This document shows, in pieces, positions 37,901-49,962 of a stretch of DNA of 64,000 nucleotides. Within the stretch, counting starts at the first letter, position 1, and every line of letters begins with the position of its first letter. Origin of the DNA: Hormiphora californensis (taxonomy: Eukaryota > Ctenophora > Tentaculata > Cydippida > Pleurobrachiidae); NCBI GenBank assembly GCA_020137815.1, contig CM035355.1, positions 1,431,274 to 1,495,273 of the forward strand, written 5' to 3'. The position numbers were made by a program, and so were the translations under genes. The notes below the pieces were generated by a model, which saw nothing but the letters and a program-made list of their open reading frames with translations, had not been told where the DNA came from and did not search any database.

Positions 37901-40187
37901 CCAAGTATTGATAGCGGCTATTCACTTCAGATATATTTCAGCGGAACTCAAGCATTTCTAGAAGCGAGACGAACTTCTCAGAGTCTCTGGAACGTTCCAG
38001 AATTGTACCTTTTTGTTATCAAATGGCCCACTCTCACTAGCCTTCCTCTTCCCCTTTCCACCTGCCTCACTAGCTGCAATCCTCTCCTCAACCAACTGGG
38101 CTTCTTTAGCATAGTCAGCCACCACAATAACCCGGTCACATCCTGGTAGCTGGGAGAGGGGAATTTGGGTTGAGAAAACATAGCTGGGAGACGTTTACAA
38201 GTATAAAATTCAGAGTTTGAACATTTCAAAATTCAAGTACCTTGATACTTTTGATGGCATTGGTAGCAGCAATGGCTTTAGCTGTTTTAGGTGTTGTTGC
38301 CTCTCCCTTATACACATTCCCCTCAATAGTAACTGTGTAGATAAATGCTGCTCCAACCTTGGATGAGTATTGTTTCACCTCGGTAAACTCTGAAAAGGAG
38401 GAGGATAAATTAGAAACTTTGAAAAGAGGAGTGTTAGGAGGATAAATTAGAAACTTTGAAAAGAGGGGGTATTAGGAAGATGAATTAGGAAGTGAGGTAT
38501 CAGTACTGGGCTGTGTAAACAGATTCTTGTTATTTCTAGGCGGGAGACGGGAGTAGTACAGAGTACTACCACTTCGGCACAAGAACTAAAAAAATTTATC
38601 AACAAGGTTTCTTACCGATTGTAGGTTTGTAGGACTTCAAAGCGGCAATTGGGTGTTTATTAGCACAGGTAAAATCAGGTTTACCCTTACTGGTACTGCC
38701 ACCCCTTCCCATGTTCCTTCCACCTCTTTGGTTCATACCTCCTCCACCCCTCATACCTCCCATTCCACCTCGACCCATCCCTCTACCAGCGGGGTTGCCT
38801 CTACCGCCCCTTCCTCCTGGTATCCCTGCTGCCATACCACCTCTACCCTGGTTATAATCACGGTGTCCCAGCCTCCCCAGACCTCCTCGAACATGTTGGC
38901 CTGCCATCGGGGCTGGGCTGGCTGTTGTACCCCGTGATGGGTGGGTCCTGTGAAGGGGAAGAATTAGTAGATTAAACGAGGGAGTGAGAAAGATAGTAAG
39001 TAAAGAGAAAGAGGGGGGATATGGGCCTAATTTCAAACCACTAACTTGTGTCCGGGATTTATAGATTGCCGCCCCTGTTGTTGTGTTCCACTATTGTTAC
39101 CCTGCGTCATACCTCCCCTATGTGAATGCTGCTGTTGACCTCTCTGGAACTGGTTATTGGGCTTGTTGTAGGAGGCACTCTTTGGTGGTACGAGTGGTGT
39201 TGGAGTATTGTTGAAGGAAGGAGGGACGGTGGTTGGTGGTGGAATAAAAGGTGGAAATCCACCCGGTGTAGGGGCTGTAGTTGGGGCCCGGTAACCACCA
39301 CCACTAGCAGGTTGGTACGGACCAGGAGGGGTTGGGAAGGAGGATGGCTGCTGCTGGGCTGGGGGAGGAGCATGGTAGGAGGGTGGTTGTTGTTGTTGGA
39401 GGTATCCGGGTACTGCAGTTGGGGGATGTCCTGAGGGTTGCTGGACTGCAGCTGGGGGTGGGACATGATGATGGTGACCTCCATGGGCATGGTGGTGTCC
39501 AGGAGCAGGGTGATGGTGCCCAGGAGTAGCAGCAGGGGTAGCATGGTGATGTGCAGGCGGAGTTGGATGGTTATGCCCTGGAGTTGGATGTCCAGAATGT
39601 CCAGGGGTTGCTGCTGGGGTACCATGTTGGTGATGGCCCGTTTGGGTTGGAGGGTAATGGTGGTGGGGATACCCAGGGGTAGGTTGCTGCTGCTGGTGAG
39701 GGCTCGGTTGGTAGTGTTGCTGAGGTGTGGAGTGGTGATGGGAGGGTGGGGCATGATGGTGGGAGGGTTGAGATTGGTGGTGAGATGGTTGAGTTTGGTG
39801 ATGGGAAGGTGGGGTGTGGTGATTATGTGGGTTAGAGGGCTGGGAATGCTGGTATGTTGGAGCAGGATGGCTCGCAGCGGCGGGTTGTTGGTGGTGGTGA
39901 TGGCCTGTAGCAGGAGATTGTTGTTGGTGTCCTGGGTAATGGCCTCCTGACTGTCCTCCAGGGGTACCTCCTCCTCCACTGTTATAGCCTGGATATCCAC
40001 CAGCTGCAGTGGGATATCCACTAGGATGTGGATACCCAACAGCAGCAGCTGCAGGTGGAGGAGTTGGAGCAGGATGTTGGCTGCCATGGTACGGATAGGA
40101 TGACGGGGGTACAAGTGGGGTGGCTGGCTGCTGCTGCGGTTGTGGGGGATAACCCCCTCCTCCGTAACTCGGCCGGGGGTAGTACAT
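31989..40187 (-). CDS. ADAR-like protein: prion-like/RGG N-terminus, two dsRNA-binding domains, inactive deaminase domain
   Basis: Twelve exons, all phase-consistent: 40187-39046, 38947-38616, 38389-38241, 38149-38009, 37837-37754, 37582-37414, 34407-34297, 34195-34086, 33992-33354, 33117-32928, 32528-32382 and 32260-31989, about 1161 residues. Residues 1-380 are Pro/His/Gln/Gly/Tyr-rich; next is an RGG block with GRGGRG and MRGGGG. Domain dsRBD1 has HPIAALKSYKP and ends AKAIAATNAIKSI; dsRBD2 has DYGRLLQLYGPEIEE and ends SVSKKKARSIAVLSAF. The deaminase domain follows with VVSFGTGSN, SSDKLALRQICGVQGAL and a normal C-terminal helix. The three zinc-ligand motifs are changed: HAE to NAE, PCG to PIG, and SCSDK to TSSDK. 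An acidic insert of about 80 residues interrupts the domain. It resembles the ADAD group, dsRNA binders without editing activity; orthology is not proven. Confidence 0.85.
32631..32926. mobile_element. 296-bp hairpin MITE abutting an ADAR-like splice donor
   Basis: Ends TTAGGGGAAACTCTAACTGA and its complement; arms of roughly 110 bp are nearly identical, with a second nested palindrome (GGCAGTACAT/ATGTACTGCC) in the left half and a GC-rich loop. The right end supplies the T of the GT donor after the exon ending at 32928. Confidence 0.9.
33233..33372. repeat. 40-bp tandem repeat across the exon 9 donor of the ADAR-like gene
   Basis: Three and a half units of a 40-bp repeat containing ATAATTGGATGGTGACTG and AATTGTACCTTGGTG. 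On the coding strand each unit holds 24 nt that read in frame (SPSNYITK-like), an AAG/GTACAA donor and a GTTACAG acceptor-like end. Confidence 0.9.
35588..35777. repeat. (TCTATC)n hexanucleotide array
   Basis: About 31 units of TCTATC within the 3 kb sixth intron of the ADAR-like gene. On the minus strand it reads as an Asp-Arg dipeptide repeat, but with no splice support for coding. Confidence 0.95.
36682..37374. mobile_element. Fold-back element, about 690 bp, in an ADAR-like intron
   Basis: Two arms of roughly 300 bp in inverted orientation, from TAAAGTAAGAGTGGCGCG to its counterpart CGTGCCACTCTTACTTTA, around a central 80-90 bp. Arms differ by only a few bases. No coding capacity is seen. 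The right end is 40 bp from exon 6. Confidence 0.92.
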
Positions 40188-41105
40188 CCGCTAGAAAGGG
40201 AAGAAAAATTTTTACACTAACAAATCTTTAAACAAAATATATTTGTTGTTTTAATATTTATCAATGGCTAATCTATTGACTCTCAAAAGCGGGTTGAGCG
40301 TCCGTGCCACGGCCCGCCGCCCGTTAATCCAGACGTATCCCAATGGCAAGAGAAAAAAAATCCTCACTGAAATACCGAAGTTTTACCCATTTTAGATTAG
40401 AATGGGGTGATTTGTGGGGACGGGGTGAATGAGGGCGCGGCGATGACACGGGGTCCGGGGAGCAAAACCGGAAACAAAAATCCAAAAAGAAGTTGCAAAA
40501 AGAAAACACAATTGCGCAGATAATAATATATTGCTGAATTCGCGCTGCGCCGCGCGATTTATCACGCGCAAATACAACGCCGCGCGTTCAATACTTCTTG
40601 AGTCGAGATTCTTGACCGATAACCTGCGCTGTATTTCCTCCTATTACGTTATATTATTATTATATTCACCAACAAATTCATTCAGACAGTAATTTAAAAT
40701 CGATAACAAAATCTCAACTTAACAAATTAAATTTCAATTTCATACTGGAAAGAATTCAGTCAGTGTCACACACAGTCAGTGTCACACTAAATCATTCGAA
40801 ACTTCGGGGCATTGAAGTTCAAATAATTAAACTACAGTATCATGGATAACAATCCAATGCTAACAAATAACAATGTTAGCTTAAACTTCTCCAAGTTCAC
40901 CTCAGATGTGGTACCCAAAACCAAATTACCAAATGTTCATTGTCTATTTTCAAATTTCTCCCTCTCTCCTAAAACACACTTGATTATTATCTCTGTAGTC
41001 TGTGTATTCCTCTGCTCATATACATAGCGAGGTCCTATAATAATACTACACACACTTCATTATCACCTCACAGTGCTAGGTGAGAATGGCTACACACCTC
41101 ATACC
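40188..41105. other. Upstream region of the ADAR-like gene
   Basis: GC-rich, CpG-containing DNA from 40260 to 40600 directly upstream of the start, as expected of a promoter without an obvious TATA box, then AT-rich DNA. No gene is supported. Confidence 0.45.
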
Positions 41106-44100
41106 TCACAGTGAGGTGCTAGCTGAGGATGGTTGAGGGAGTTGTTCATTCTTTACTAGAGCCTGGTTAGTTGCTACAGTGCACGTGTCCATATCGTAAC
41201 TGCCCGTGTGTCGGGGGTTCTGGTGTCGTGCTACCAATACAGCCATACACTGAGAGGGAGATGGGAGGCGGTTATAAGGAGGGGTAGGAGGGTGGGGTAT
41301 TTTACAAATCCATCCGTCCGACACAGTTTGATTTAGTAGTGTGTAGATAAACTATAAATAATGAAGTACGGAAGCCTAGCTGATAAAGTGTAAATTCAGG
41401 ACAGGTATAATTAATTTATAATTGGCTGGAGTGTAACGAATAAACACTCAAACCTATCTACACGGGGGTAGTTACATATTGAACAGTATTATTATTATAT
41501 TACTGAAACTATTATATTACTGAAACCCAGTTCTTACCAGCAGTAAAATGAGGACAAGAATAATCCCACCAGCAATAAGAAGGGAAACAAGAGTTGAGGA
41601 GAGGCCCTTATTCACAAAGATCTGATAGTTCTCCTCGTACCTTCCGTGTATAGGGCTGAAAGAGAAGTCAGTTGCTTTAGTAGTGTGAGTTTAGTGTCAG
41701 TTTACTAGTACAATGGGATGAAATCCCCAAAATAAAACAGTCCGTGAGAATTTTAGCTGTCTGGCGCCGTGACCCCATCTGAGCGCACTGTTGAGAATCA
41801 AATGGGATATGGCGCCGCCAGACAGAGTTTTAGTTACCTCTGAAACACACAGGTATAGACACCAGAGTGTTGGTCATGTTGTACTTCTTGGATAGCCAGA
41901 ATATGTGTCGTCCTGTTGCCTGTAAATATATTACAGTGTAATATACAGATTACAGGGTGTCATTGGTCCCATCTCTGGATTGTGGAGATAAGCGGGTTGA
42001 AGTGTGACCTCAATCCCATCTTATCCTAAAAACCATAATTATTGAGATCCAGAATCAAGCAATCTCGCCGTCAAAAAACCAAGAATGATAAGATTAGCTC
42101 ACCTTTAATTCCACTGAAGTACATGTGGATATTTCCCTTGCTTCCCTGGACATTATATACACGGCCCTGATGCCGCCAATACACACTGGGAGGGTTATCA
42201 ACAGAGAGTAGGAAATGTGACATGATCTCACATTTCAGGATCACCGTGTCACCTGTCTCGTGGTACCTGGGACAAGCAGGGGTAGTAAATCACAATTCTC
42301 ACTTGATTATTATCTTGATAGTGACCTAGCTTAGACCTACAGGTAAGGTTATGTGGCTCTTATCTGGGCAACAGGAGCTCCATCATCCTACTCACTTGGT
42401 CTTTGAGGTTGTAACTCGAATCTTGACGGGTGATTGATCCACCAGGGTGGTAAAGGCCCCACTTTGAATTGGTTCAGGGTGCTGGTGGGCCGTGGAACAC
42501 TGTACAAACTTCTGTGTCGTCACGTTGTGAATGTATAAAACATCTGGCTCTTCTGGAGAGTGGAAATGGGGATAAAATATAGTTGCTGAAGTGCGCTCGT
42601 AGTTAAAAAAAGATGAAATAATTAATTGAATAGTCACTCAACAGTAAAGTTGATACGGTATCAATTGTACTGTTGAGTGATAATGATACCTTCTGATGCC
42701 GCTACAGTGGTAAGGTTGTCCTCTGAGGACCCGGCAGTGAATGTTACAGGCAGGGAGCTGTTTACACCGCTTGTTTGGCATGAGAAGATGGCTGTCTCTC
42801 CCTCGGCTAGAGTGTAGTTCTGAGGAAATGTGTTGTGTTGAGAAAGTGAAGGGGGTAACGGTGGAGTAGGAGATGGTATACAGAGGGGTGGGGATGGTGG
42901 GGGAAGGGGTAGTATAAGACAGGGGGGATGGTATAATAGTAACCTGAGGGAAGACAGTGAAGTGTGGTTGAGGTACAAAGTTGATCCTCATTGCCTTGCT
43001 CCACAGTGTAAAGGTATCAGTAGTCACCACACACTGGTACACCCCTTCCATTTCAGCACGTGCATTCTTCATCTGAAAATACACGTGTGACGTCACATGA
43101 TAGTCACCAATTACACATGGTGGTGGTGGCAGCTCCAAAAAGAGAGAATGTCTGAAGGGTGGAGAAGATTCTATCGGCTAGAAACCTCTTCCCTAATGCC
43201 CTAGAAACTGCTGATGCAATTCTTCTAGAACTGACAATGCAAGATAAAGAGGGGGAGGAAGTCGCGTGCCATAAAAACTTGTTGAGTTACTTACCAAATA
43301 AAAACTGAAGTGCTGATTTAAAGAGATTAAGAAGCTTCAAATGTCAAAAGCATAAAATGTTTGAAAAGAAATTCTGAGCCAGTAGGATAGCGTACAATGG
43401 TCAGAGCTGGATTTAACCCGGTTTTAATAAGGGAGTGCCATGCGGGGTATAAGAGGTGCCATGCCGGCCGGTGCACTAAAATTTGCAGATTGCAGCCAAT
43501 AAGATCTCTAAATGATAGCTGTGCAAAGCGGCGGCAGTGGTGGTATTTACCGAGAATGTACCATCAACATAACGTGCAAGGGTTCCAGGTGATTTACTGG
43601 GTAGGGCAACGAATTGTGCTACCTTAGCAGTCGTTCCATGCCACTTTTTTGAGGAAAAATATAGTGTTTTAAGAATAAAGGTCCAGCCAATGCTCTGACC
43701 GCGGTTATCGCGAAAGAAATGAGAATAGGGTCAGGCCAATGCTCTGACAGATAGTATTATAAAGGTCCATCCAATCACAACTAAGCATATTTCAAAACTT
43801 ACGTTATGGACAATTCTCGATGCTTTCTCTCCAAACTCCTGGGTCTGTGTGGAAAGGCTCTCTCCATTTAGTAGAATATCTGCAGAAGTAGTGTGTCACA
43901 GATTAGGCAAATAGTTGTAACGAGCTGGAGACTGATACAGATAGATAGAAATGAGTGGCGACGTCACTAAGAGTGAGATACCGGACGCCGGCCACTCGGA
44001 TGAATGAACGGAGACCAAACCGAGTATCAAGTAAGAAACATATCACTTACTAAGGGTGTAATCACCAGTGAATCCAGGATTCTCATCTATAACGCATGTC

Positions 44101-47100
44101 AGTACAAACTCTCCCATATTCTCATATAGGGTAGTGTTCTCTGACTCAACAGCCACTCCCCAACCCTGCAAGAGTGGTTGCCAATGGAGGAGAGGCTCGG
44201 GGGGGGGGGGGGGGTTAGCACATCAAAGTATAGATTGGCGGAGCAAGACAAGCTACACTGAGTACACTGTACGAGTCAGTACACTAATAATATACCAGAA
44301 TGGCAAGTTGTGTAGTGGGAGATATCATGTTTTCAGAGGCGAGAGGGTGATCCACCGCAAACCAGTAGGTGCCATTGCGTGCCTCCTGAAACAGTAGATA
44401 AAGAATGCGATTACTGTTTTGTGATTACTGTTTTGTTTTATCGAGTAATAGGTAGAGTTTCGGTGCTAGAGAGTACCGTTAGGAGATCAGTGTATTTACA
44501 CAGTGTTTTCTCACACAATTGACTTACATCTACGTTGTTGAGTTTTAAGTTTTGTCCATCGATTTCGTAAGCTCCCGAGGTATCATCCTGGTAGGTGGCC
44601 GAAAAGAGGGATTATCACAGAGAAATGGGGCATTATTGGGGGATATAATAATAGAAATTGATTGATTGAAATCTCGATGAAAGCATGAAAATTGGGGCCT
44701 GAATTAGAAACCTGTCTCTATCTTAAAAGCTTTCAGAGATGACAGATATTAATGCGATAAATTCTCAGCCGCTTACATTGAAGATAAATTTAGATTTGGA
44801 TGTCAAATGTGAGTTGTGAAATTCTAAGATCAAGATTTTTGGTGCAGCTCACATTGATTAGCACGGTCTCATTGGACAGACAACATTTCTGATGGTACCA
44901 CCGCAACATAGGGGGAGGATGACCTGACACCTTGGACTTGATCGTTACATTCTTTCCCGCCTGGAAATAGTGGTGGGTAAGAGATATGGGGCTGTCAGGA
45001 CGGAGAGGGTGAGGGGTATCAGGCTGTTTTGGGTGATTACACCTACCAGAATGAATGGTTTGAGCTGTCGGAACTCTGTAATGACAGGTCGCTCCAACAC
45101 GAGAACAGTCTGGGCAACGGAGGCACGGAGGGAACCGTACTCAACAAGGAACTCATAACGACCTAAAATGGTGATGGTGATGGGGGGTTAATTCATCTTG
45201 GATTCTTCGAATGAAAATTCACACATTTACTACCAACTTACGACCATTTTCTTTAACTTAGGTCAATGAGTTATTCACGTACCATTGTTATTCCCCCAAG
45301 TGACACTAGGGACATTGTAGGTAACTTGGTTTTCCAGAATCTGAATATCAACTGGAACACTCTCTTTTTCCTCTTCCCCGTCATCAGATAGCTTGGTAAA
45401 CCGGGCCTGGAATGTGAGAGGTAATGTTACTTCCTCAATCGACAGTGTGACAACTCTCTGCAGCAAAGCAAGAAATGGGAGATGCTTTCAGTTTTAAAGT
45501 TCAGAATATCGTTTTAAAAGGCTCCGCCCTTGTATAAGAGGCGCTCCCACCCCTGTCAAGCTGTCAGCTGATATAAGAAATGAAACAGAATACTGGTGAA
45601 CTGCCACATCCAATATTGTCTAGACTGAAAATGAAGTGGGTGATCGAGATTATTCGATCGTATCAATCAAATTAGCATGAAAATTGAAAATCTCAAAAAA
45701 CTGGGATTCTCGAAATTCTTGTTGAATCAGAAAAAGGGGAATTGATATCAATATTGCTACAAATCCTTACCGAAACTTGAGCCCTGCTTGAGGGCCAGAT
45801 GTTGACAGAAACATTGAAAAAGAGAGCATCACCAGTTGATACAGTCTGAGTACTGTCATTGCCAGTCAGGTTGGGCTCCATTACCATCGGGTTAACACCT
45901 GCAGGGAGAGAGGGAGAGAGTTTACTTACAGCACCTCAACTCTCAAATTGATCATTTTAGTGATCATTACATGTTAGGAACTCCAATCCATGCTCACCTT
46001 GTACAAGGATTTTTCAAAAAGGTGTACACTGTTACCTTGTATAAGAAGGTTAGTTGTGTAGGAACTGTTCCCCGCTCGACAAGTATACCTCCCTCCATTA
46101 TGTACATTTGATCCATCAACCATCACTCTACCACTCGACCAACCCAACTGGTGGGTATCTGCAGGGAGAGGGGGCTTGTTTGTTATGTTCTAACCAGGAA
46201 CCGACCGAAACAAGTAAACAACCAATCAGAACTCGTTATTTAGGTCACGTGACTGGTTATCAGCCAATCAGAGACCAGTATTTCCTGATTCGGTCGGTTC
46301 CTAATTCTAACCCTCCTCGTGAAAAGGGGGTCGAGCTAGACATGGGTTTGTGTTGTCTTCTTTCTCTTCGGTCACTGACAGAATTACCAACACAAGACTA
46401 TGTTGCAAGTCAAATAATATATTGATTATGTAATGCGGTTTAAGGCAATTAGCCGCGTTCACTCCGCCTGCCTTCCCCCTTGAAAGAAATTAATTAAACT
46501 CTCCCTCTCTCTTGAACTTTCTTTTGTTCTCTTGATTGCACTTCAAGTGAAAGACTAGCTGACAGTTTCTTGATGTCACATGCTCTATAAAACAGACAGT
46601 TCACATGTTGGGGTGGGGGTTACAGATAAATAAAATATAAAGACATGAGACTGGTAGATGACAGTTCACTGAATCAATAACAACTAAGTAAGTTAACTAA
46701 TAGGCTGTTTACCTTCTCTAAACCACTTCACTCCATCAGTATAACCACCACACTCTAACACTCCCTGGTCACCGTGGTTTATTACAACCGTTATCTCGAG
46801 GTGCTGAGAAACAATTAATTAATTATCTGAGTATCATGGGTCAACATTTCAGATCGGCCAACGGGCTGAAGCCGGTGACTGGTGTCATGTCCCATACATA
46901 TTTTCGATATTTACTGTTAAGTGGGATGTGAAACATCTAAAAAAAAGGCTGTTTATATTTAAGGGTACGCTAACCAAAATTTTTTTTCGAGTGCAGGGAA
47001 ATCTCTCACCGTAGGGTTGTAGGCCATACCAAGGAGACCTCAAATATGCAATTTGAGCTCTTAAGTCGAATTCATATTTTTGCTACAGCTATTTAAAAAA

Positions 47101-48768
47101 TGTCCTGTAAATACGTTTTTGGCATCTCAAAAAAATTTTTTAAAAGATAGGAGCATGAAAATTTAAGGATTTGAAGAGGACATGAAGGTGAATAACCACA
47201 AAAAAAATTTTTGCAATCCGAGCTGATTTCCGGTCCTGAGATGGATTTCTTTTTTTCCACTTTAACGCCCTATTTGGCAAAGTTCCGAAAACATGTGAAA
47301 GCTGTAAATTGGTGAAAAGTTGCGTCTAACGATTATCTAAGTGGCCATAAATTTTGGGCGTGTCCTTATTTGAAATAAGATGTACAGAGTTTTTTTTGTG
47401 AAAGCCGTCATTTCAGAAATAAATAAATTCCCTGTATCTCAAAAACGGCTGATCGTAGAGACCTGAGACTATGCTTAAACGATTCAGAAGGTCCGATTTT
47501 GGGGGGGTCTTCTGAGAGACATTTTGCTCCTACTTCAACCGTTTTTGCTGTAATTGCGAAAAACAAAAACCCATCTTCGCCATCGTGGATTTTTTGTGAT
47601 TTTGTTTTTGGTGATTATAGGGACCCATATGGACCAAATAGTGAAGGAATTAGCTTGTTACACATTTTTCCATAGTTTCGGTCCTTTCTTAGCCAAAATT
47701 CCCTAATTACAGGATATTGGAGTTTAGCTTTTGCCCTTTCCATAGAATTTGTTTTTCGCAATTACAGCAAAAACGGTTGAAGTAGGAGCAAAATGTCTCT
47801 CAGAAGACCCCCCCAAAATCGGACCTTCTGAATCGTTTAAGCATAGTCTCCGGTCTCTACGATCAGCCGTTTTTGAGATACAGGGAATTTATTTATTTCT
47901 GAAATGACGGCTTTCACAAAAAAAACTCTGTACATCTTATTTCAAATAAGGACACGCCCAAAATTTATGGCCACTTAGATAATCGTTAGACGCAACTTTT
48001 CACCAATTTACAGCTTTCACATGTTTTCGGAACTTTGCCAAATAGGGCGTTAAAGTGGAAAAAAAGAAATCCATCTCAGGACCGGAAATCAGCTCGGATT
48101 GCAAAAAAATTTTTTGTGGTTATTCCCCTTCATGTCCTCTTCAAATCCTCAAATTTTCATGCTCCTATCTTTTAAAAAAAATTTTTGAGATGCCAAAAAC
48201 GTATTTACAGGACATTTTTTAAATAGCTGTAGCAAAAATATGAATTCGTCTTGAGAGCTCAAATTGCATATTTGAGGTCTCCTTGGCATGGCCTACAACC
48301 CTACGGTGAGAGATTTCCCTGCACTCGAAAAAATTTTTTGGTTAGCGTACCCTTAATGCTACCTCTGGTGGTGATACAGTGTGTATCAGTACCAGAACTA
48401 CAAGCCCACATTATTATAGCTATACCTCTGGTGGTTGGGGTGATGGGACACCTCGACCACTATCAGTTGTTGTCTCTGAAGGAGTGACATCGTCAAATGC
48501 TGGAGTAGGTGGAGAATCTTCTGTTGTTGAGTTTTTATCATCCCTGAAAATGGGGTTATTTGTTTGAGAAGTATTGCTCTGTGATGTTACTAATTGTGTT
48601 ACTAATTGTGTGTTACTAATGATGTTACTAATTGTGTGTTACTCACCCAGATACCACTACACCACTATCAGCAGGAGGAGCAGTAGGTTCCATAGTAGGT
48701 GGGAAGGTGCTCTTCCCCAGGGCTGCAGGAAGCCCAAGTTGTAATAAAACCACCAACACCAACATCAT
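41106..48768 (-). CDS. Immunoglobulin-superfamily type I membrane receptor
   Basis: About seventeen short exons. Exon 1 (48768-48647) has a signal peptide (LVLVVLLQLGLPAALG) and a Thr/Pro linker that continues in an exon near 48540-48430. Ig-like domains follow, each split over two or more exons. Typical Ig end strands are GGRYTCRAGNSS (near 46060), GVYQCVVTT (near 43040) and SGVYTCVFQR (near 41850); early strands include QGVLECGGYTDGVKWF (near 46740) and LRWYHQKCC (near 44890). The transmembrane exon (about 41655-41538) has LVSLLIAGGIILVLILLL. The last exon (to 41106) gives a Pro-rich tail with PPTPPYNRLP and a C-terminal TSL that fits a class I PDZ ligand. Several N-glycosylation sites occur. 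Likely a cell-surface recognition or adhesion receptor; ligand unknown. Internal exon ends were not all verified. Confidence 0.75.
41757..41827. mobile_element. Very short GGCGCC-ended MITE
   Basis: About 70 bp between CTGTCTGGCGCCGTG and GGCGCCGCCAGACAG, inside an Ig-receptor intron. A related stretch with TGTCTGGCGGCGCC and TCTGAGCGCACT lies near 10560. Confidence 0.65.
46196..46302 (+). mobile_element. 107-bp MITE, copy in the Ig-receptor gene
   Basis: Inverted ends AGGAACCGACCGA and TCGGTCGGTTCCT; the interior has CAATCAGAACTCGTTATTTA, the E-box TCACGTGA and a second CCAATCAG. It differs from the copy at 53734 by a handful of bases. Confidence 0.9.
46959..48355. mobile_element. Large fold-back element, about 1.4 kb
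   Basis: Arms of about 600 bp run inward from TTAAGGGTACGCTAACC and its complement GGTTAGCGTACCCTTAA around a loop of roughly 195 bp (about 47557-47752). The arms are nearly identical over their length. No reading frame of note. It fills the second intron of the Ig receptor. Confidence 0.95.
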
Positions 48769-49768
48769 CTCACACCTGACTCAAGTAGAATTGTTTACCC
48801 AAACGAAATCGAATAGTTCAACGCAACAGTGATTGTTTGGGGTGCATCAACATCAAGTAGTTAATATAATAATAATTGTAGCACTAGCATAACATATATT
48901 TGCTTCTCTACAATAATATGCAAGCTATGAAACAAAACCTGGTAGGCCACAATTTCAAAGCAGGAGAGGTGTTTTTGGCCATTCTACACGTAAATGTGTC
49001 ACCAAGTTGTACAGTAAACAAAGGTGCAAATAAATACCAGATTTAGAAATTCAGTGGGAACGGGGTGTGGAGAGAGAAAGATATAGAGATAGAGAGAAAC
49101 AGAGATAGAGAGAAACAGAGAGAGAGAGAGAGACAGAGAGATAGTGAAAAACAGAGTGGTAAAGTGCTGGTAGTGGTAAACTGTAAATCTGCTCAATTAA
49201 TAAACTCTTGAAGAACTGCTAAACAGAAAATGTGGCGGAGAAATTGCGTCACTTTTTGTCGTGATACGAGTTTCTCTATTTTGGTATGTTGGCTTTCAAT
49301 CGAACAGCGTAATATTGTATTGGCGTGGCTTGGCCAGACTCTGGCCAGGAAAAAGATATTGGGTTAAAGATAGGGAGAGAGAGAGAAACATAGAGAGAAA
49401 GAGGTAAATAAGATGTAAAGATATAGTCAGGTGTAAAAGCTGGTTACACACTGCAAAATGCAAGGAAACAATTTCTCCAGTCGGTTAGTTAGGTCACATA
49501 CACACACCTTTTTTAGCGACTAATGACTGGCATGCAAGCAGAGACAGGTTAGAAAAGAGGTTAAAGATCTATTAAATGCAATCATCATAACTTATTTTCT
49601 CCTCTCAGCAAAAAAACTAAAAAAGAAACGAACAAAAAAGACAAAAGTTAGACAGAAAGTTTATACGACAGTACTGACAGTAGCACTGTAGCGTGGTTAT
49701 CCCATTCAAGCGAATACTTTGACAGACCCGATTCTCTCAATACACCACCTATTATAACTGCACTCTAG

Positions 49769-49962
<194 letters not shown>

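Noticed and set aside
39107-40114. 335-codon minus-strand frame overlapping the ADAR-like first exon, and plus-strand frames opposite it
   Set aside because: They are shadow frames of the Pro/His/Gln-rich exon; only the frame starting at 40187 keeps phase into the RGG and dsRBD exons.
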